Assembly: GCF_002797535.1 (NCBI RefSeq)
Contig: NZ_PGFD01000001.1
Coordinates: forward strand, 248,001-312,000
Source of the DNA: Chryseobacterium geocarposphaerae
Lineage (GTDB): Bacteria; Bacteroidota; Bacteroidia; Flavobacteriales; Weeksellaceae
Length of the DNA stretch: 64,000 nucleotides
Direction: 5' to 3'
Shown: in pieces, positions 60,836 through 64,000 of the stretch
Numbering within the stretch: the first letter of the stretch is position 1
Layout: the number at the start of each line of letters is the position of its first letter
The notes under the pieces: generated by a model
The model's database searches: none
The model's input: the letters and a program-made list of their open reading frames with translations, nothing else
Told to the model about the DNA's origin: nothing
Position numbers and translations under genes: made by a program

Positions 60836-61438
60836 TTATCTAAATCCACCACCACTTCTGTTGGGATTGTTATTTTGCTGAGAATTATTCTGCTGCGCAC
60901 TTCCCGAATTGTTTCTGAAGCCACCATTTGAGCTGTTGTTAGAAGGATTTCGGTATTCGCTGTTTGAATTGGAAGAATTATTTCTAAATCCTCCCTGACG
61001 GTTGTTATTTTGGTTTTGATTTCCTTGATTACCTGGATTTCTAAATCCGTTATTAGGTCTTTGACCACCCTGATTGTTTCCGGTATTAGGTCTGTAACCG
61101 CCATTATAAGAACCATCGTTCACACCTCCTCTGAACCCGTTGTTAGGTCTTTGTGAGGTTGTATTTCTTCTCTCTACATATACTTTTCTCCTAGAATTAT
61201 TATAGTTGTAGTAATAATAAGGCATTCCGTTGTCGTAGTAATAGGTGTAATCATTTCGGTAATAATATCCGTCATTTCCCCAATATCCTCCGCTTCCGTA
61301 ATATCCGCTTGGAGCATAGTAATATCCGTTATTATAATATGGGTCCCCATATCCGTATCCAGTATCTGAATATACTGCACAAGAAGTGAGGCTGCTCATC
61401 ATTAAAATGCCAAATGCTATTTTAAATAAATTTTTCAT
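60836..61438 (-). CDS. Tyr/Gly/Asn-rich low-complexity lipoprotein
   Basis: A 200-residue lipoprotein with lipobox LTSC (Cys20). Residues about 25-82 are rich in Tyr and Gly (YGYGDPYYNNGYYYAPSGYY and similar). After a basic hinge RRKVYVERRN, residues about 93-200 are Asn/Gln/Gly/Ser-rich with spaced copies of GFR (PNNGFR, QGGFR, NGGFR, GGGFR). Low complexity prevents assigning a fold; surface adhesion or matrix association is a guess. Its ATG overlaps the pnuC stop (ATGA, 61435-61438), so it is coupled to pnuC translation. Confidence 0.75.
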   Translation of the reverse strand: MKNLFKIAFGILMMSSLTSCAVYSDTGYGYGDPYYNNGYYYAPSGYYGSGGYWGNDGYYYRNDYTYYYDNGMPYYYYNYNNSRRKVYVERRNTTSQRPNNGFRGGVNDGSYNGGYRPNTGNNQGGQRPNNGFRNPGNQGNQNQNNNRQGGFRNNSSNSNSEYRNPSNNSSNGGFRNNSGSAQQNNSQQNNNPNRSGGGFR

Positions 61439-62115
61439 GACTTTAATTGTACTTTTTTTTCTTTATAACTTTTTTTCCAATTGAGGTATCCTAAGATAGC
61501 CATTATAGTAAATACCAAATATTGAACCGAAGTGATTCCGAGACCTTTATAAATCATCATAGGGATGCAAATAAAATCTCCTATAATCCAAAAAATCCAG
61601 TTTTCAATGCGCCTTTTAGCCATAAACCACATTCCGACTAAAAATATGGAAGTGGTTGCTATGTCTAGCTTATTGCCCCAATCTAAATGATATAAACCAA
61701 GATTCGTGCCTTTCATGGAAAAATGATTGTCTATATAAGGTTTATAATAATAGATGGTCGTAACCAGGATTATGCTGAACAGAAAAAGTATAATACCATA
61801 TATCCATTCTTTTCTGGACGCCCAGGTTACTTCAACATGAATATGATCATCAGAATTTTTCGCCCATAATATCCAGCCGTAAATACTCATCACAGTATAA
61901 TACACATTAATCATACAGTCTCCCAATAATCCAAAATTGAAAAGAATGTAAACGTATATTAAAGTGGAAATAATTCCGGTAGGATAGACCCAGATGTTCT
62001 TTTTGATGGAAAAATATACGCTCAGGATTCCGAAGACGGTTGCAAAGGCTTCCAGGAAAATCTGGAGAGAAGTATAGCTTTCATAGGGTTTTATGAAAAG
62101 ATCATATATATTCAT
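61435..62115 (-). CDS. pnuC: PnuC-type nicotinamide riboside transporter
   Basis: A 226-residue inner-membrane protein from ATG 62115 (MNIYDLFIKPYESY); a TTG six codons earlier is less likely. It has about seven transmembrane helices. Marks of the PnuC family are FGILSVYFSIKKNIWVYPTG (about 28-47), NVYYTVMSIYGWILW (about 69-83) and the end region IENWIFWIIGDFICIPMMIY. It would bring in nicotinamide riboside or a related vitamin by facilitated diffusion. The next gene overlaps its stop by 4 nt. Confidence 0.88.
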   Translation of the reverse strand: MNIYDLFIKPYESYTSLQIFLEAFATVFGILSVYFSIKKNIWVYPTGIISTLIYVYILFNFGLLGDCMINVYYTVMSIYGWILWAKNSDDHIHVEVTWASRKEWIYGIILFLFSIILVTTIYYYKPYIDNHFSMKGTNLGLYHLDWGNKLDIATTSIFLVGMWFMAKRRIENWIFWIIGDFICIPMMIYKGLGITSVQYLVFTIMAILGYLNWKKSYKEKKVQLKS

Positions 62116-62280
62116 GAGTTCAAAAATAAACAAAAATTAAGAGAGTTGGAAATGATTTAAATGTAGTGGTAATCAGTTTTTTAAGGTTGATTGTTTAAAA
62201 TTAATGACGAAAAATTGTCAATAAACGTTAAGGTTTCTAAATTTTTTATATTTTCGTAAATCTTTAATAAATAGTAAAAT

Positions 62281-63801
62281 ATGTCAAAAATCTGGACGAA
62301 AAAGCCGATGAGTGCTTTTGAGAATGATGTTAAAAGTAGTCAGCTTAAAAGAGTACTTGGTAAATGGAGTCTTACAGCTATCGGTATCGGTGCGATTATT
62401 GGGGGCGGAATTTTTGTGTTAACGGGTACAGGAGCTTATTATCATGCGGGTCCTGCATTGGCACTTTCTTTTATCATAGCTGGAATCGCGTGTGTTTTCG
62501 CAGCTCTGTGTTATTCTGAATTTGCTTCCATTCTGCCTGTAGAAGGTTCTGCTTATGCTTATGCTTATGGAACTGTAGGTGAAATTTTTGCATGGATTAT
62601 CGGTTGGGGGCTTATCCTGGAGTATGCGATGGGATCTATGACGGTAGCGGTTTCGTGGTCCGGATACTTTAATAAATTGTTAAAAATGTTTGGCCTTCAT
62701 CTGCCTGATTATCTTACTTCGGATCCGGCAAGTTATGCAGGAGAAGGCTTTTCAATGAATTTACCTGCTTTTGTAATCGTTATTGTAGTAATTTCTTTAT
62801 TAATAAAAGGAACTAAGGAGGCAGCAAAAGCCAATAATCTTATTGTAATCATGAAAGTTTCAGCGGTTATATTTGTAATTATTGCAGGTGCTTTCTTTAT
62901 TAATGCTGAAAACTGGAATCCGTTTATTCCTGCAGCTACAATGGTTAAAGAAGGCGAGACCATGAAAGAAGCGTACGGAATTCAGGGGATTATTTCCGGA
63001 GCTGCTGCAATTTTCTTTGCATATGTTGGTTTTGATGCCGTTTCAACTCAGGCCGGAGAAGCTATTAATCCTAAAAAGGATGTACCATTTGCAATTATTG
63101 CTTCACTTTTGGTGTGTACAGTATTATATATTTTAGTTTCATTGGTTCTTACAGGGATGATGCATTATACAGATTTTAATCCTCAAGGTAAGTTTCCTGA
63201 TGCTATCAAAGCTCCTGTAGCCTATGCATTTGAAATTGCTGGTCAGGGGTGGGCCGGATATATTATTACGATTGCAGCAACAGTAGGTTTGATCTCTGTA
63301 TTGATGGTAATGATTATGGGACAATCAAGAATTTTCCTGGGAATGTCTAAAGACGGTTTGATTCCTAAAATGTTCAGCGATGTACACCCGGTAAGAAAAA
63401 CTCCTGCAAAAAGCTTGATGCTTTTAGGAATTGTAATTGCTACCGTAGCTTCATTAACGCCGATCAGTAAATTAGCTGACATGACGAGTTTCGGAACTTT
63501 ATTTGCCTTCACTATGGTATGTGTGGCGGTTTGGATTTTGAGAAAAAGAGAACCTAATTTGCCTAGAAACTTTAAAGTTCCTGCATTACCTGTCATTGCA
63601 ACATTAGGTATTTGTATCAATGTTTATTTGATCTGGAACCTAAGCCATGAGGCGAAATTATTATCAACTGCATGGTTAGCTTTAGGAGTAATTATATATT
63701 TTGCTTACAGTATCAGACATTCTAAAATTCATAAAGTTGGATATGGCGAGACGTTTAAAGCAGAGCAGGAGCCTTTACAAAAACCTGATTTAGATCTATA
63801 A
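62281..63801 (+). CDS. amino acid permease (APC superfamily, CAT-like)
   Basis: A 506-residue integral membrane protein with about 12-13 helices. The first helix region LTAIGIGAIIGGGIFVLTG (about 31-49) is the APC substrate-binding loop (GIGxIIGxGIF). FFAYVGFDAVSTQAGEAINP (about 242-261) is the broken helix 6 with the FxxF/GFD pattern, followed by the charged loop KKDVPFA. The closest group by pattern is the cationic amino acid transporter family, with a long C-terminal half. Substrate cannot be fixed from sequence. Single gene with a terminator behind. Confidence 0.9.
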   Translation: MSKIWTKKPMSAFENDVKSSQLKRVLGKWSLTAIGIGAIIGGGIFVLTGTGAYYHAGPALALSFIIAGIACVFAALCYSEFASILPVEGSAYAYAYGTVGEIFAWIIGWGLILEYAMGSMTVAVSWSGYFNKLLKMFGLHLPDYLTSDPASYAGEGFSMNLPAFVIVIVVISLLIKGTKEAAKANNLIVIMKVSAVIFVIIAGAFFINAENWNPFIPAATMVKEGETMKEAYGIQGIISGAAAIFFAYVGFDAVSTQAGEAINPKKDVPFAIIASLLVCTVLYILVSLVLTGMMHYTDFNPQGKFPDAIKAPVAYAFEIAGQGWAGYIITIAATVGLISVLMVMIMGQSRIFLGMSKDGLIPKMFSDVHPVRKTPAKSLMLLGIVIATVASLTPISKLADMTSFGTLFAFTMVCVAVWILRKREPNLPRNFKVPALPVIATLGICINVYLIWNLSHEAKLLSTAWLALGVIIYFAYSIRHSKIHKVGYGETFKAEQEPLQKPDLDL

Positions 63802-63818
63802 AAAATTTAAAATGATAT

Positions 63819-63848
63819 AAATCCACAGATTTTCTGTGGATTTTTTAT
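63819..63848 (+). terminator. terminator after the permease gene
   Basis: AAATCCACAGA (63819-63829), loop TTT, TCTGTGGATTT (63833-63843), followed by T. It overlaps the -7 box of the next gene by a few bases. Confidence 0.85.
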
Positions 63849-63853
63849 TTTTG
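63846..63853 (+). promoter_or_regulatory. -7 promoter box of the last gene
   Basis: TATTTTTG fits TAnnTTTG, five bases before ATG 63859. The permease terminator T-run runs into it. Confidence 0.4.
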
Positions 63854-63858
63854 TTTAT

Positions 63859-64000
63859 ATGAAAAAAATATTTCCTCTGTTATTTTCCTTTTTAGGAGTC
63901 TTTTCGTTTTCTCAACAGGTGGTAAGCTTAGAAACCATCTTTAATGATAAAATAAGTATTCGTGCACTTGAAGTGTATGATAACAAAGTCTGGTACAGCG
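63859..64000 (+). CDS. N-terminal part of a secreted protein, possibly BNR/YCF48-like
   Basis: The gene runs off the window after 47 residues. A signal peptide is clear (MKKIFPLLFSFLGVFSFSQ). The mature start VVSLETIFNDKISIRALEVY followed by DNKVWYS resembles the first blade of WD40/YVTN/BNR-like beta-propeller proteins of Bacteroidota, in which IRA or FRG and VWxSG recur. With so little sequence this is only a suggestion. Confidence 0.55.
   Translation, partial: MKKIFPLLFSFLGVFSFSQQVVSLETIFNDKISIRALEVYDNKVWYS

Noticed and set aside
60805..61116. A 103-codon - strand frame rich in Thr and Ile overlapping the low-complexity lipoprotein gene
   Set aside because: It arises from reading the Asn/Gly/Gln-rich codons in another frame; the lipoprotein frame has a signal peptide and lipobox.
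63243..63620. A 125-codon - strand frame opposite the amino acid permease
   Set aside because: Complement of a well-defined transmembrane protein; no independent support.
1..64000. tRNA, rRNA, prophage, transposase or integrase genes
   Set aside because: None was recognised by reading the gaps and the coding sequences. A covariance search (tRNAscan-SE, Rfam) would be decisive and could not be run.

Overview
The window reads as chromosomal DNA of a Flavobacteriia member of the Chryseobacterium type (Bacteroidota, Weeksellaceae-like). The signs are AT-rich DNA, genes without Shine-Dalgarno sites, promoters with the Bacteroidota -7 box TAnnTTTG and a TTG/TTTG element about 19-21 nt upstream, a SusC/SusD pair, several TonB-dependent receptors, and a secreted subtilase with a type IX secretion sorting domain. 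The genus is inferred from gene content and style, not from a marker gene. No rRNA, tRNA, CRISPR array, insertion sequence or prophage was recognised.

Layout. 1-3.7 kb: end of a low-molecular-weight tyrosine phosphatase, an RsmI-like methyltransferase, a DUF4349 lipoprotein, a DUF2891 protein and a DUF962 membrane protein. 3.7-8.8 kb: an AraC-type regulator followed by a tripartite efflux set (TolC-like, HlyD/EmrA-like, 14-TM MFS). 9-11.2 kb: an IutA-like siderophore receptor. 11.3-14 kb: a MoxR-type AAA+ ATPase paired with a VWA protein. 14.2-17.1 kb: a methyltransferase and metG. 17.2-29.3 kb: a starch/maltodextrin locus on the + strand (SusC, SusD, SusE-like lipoprotein, GH97, GH13, NTF2-like protein, SLC45-type sugar symporter). 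In the model this implies, glycans are bound at the surface, imported by SusCD, cut in the periplasm by GH13 and GH97 enzymes, and taken into the cytoplasm by the symporter.

29.4-32.3 kb: a collagen-repeat, tail-fibre-like secreted protein, a pirin and an FMN reductase. 32.3-39.1 kb: purine genes purM, purN, purH, purD and guaA, preceded by a short promoter/leader-ORF/terminator unit that looks like an attenuator. 39.2-43.6 kb: pheA, a small membrane protein, a UbiB-type kinase and a DEAD-box helicase with DEFD in motif II. 43.6-48.5 kb (- strand): small secreted proteins and lipoproteins, an SGNH hydrolase and an iron alcohol dehydrogenase. 48.7-51.2 kb: phosphoenolpyruvate carboxylase. 51.3-52.9 kb: subtilase. 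53-56.1 kb: surface-sugar genes (DegT aminotransferase, galE, TagD-like nucleotidyltransferase). 56.2-62.1 kb (- strand): a TonB-dependent receptor, mltG and dapF (cell wall), a Tyr/Gly/Asn-rich lipoprotein and pnuC. 62.3-64 kb: an amino acid permease and the start of a secreted protein.

Most of the window is ordinary housekeeping and nutrient-acquisition sequence. The points most worth a second look are the purM leader (32299-32457), a group of promoters whose -7 box ends 4 nt before the start codon (predicted leaderless mRNAs), the palindrome upstream of susC, the MoxR/VWA pair, and several families of interspersed palindromic repeats.
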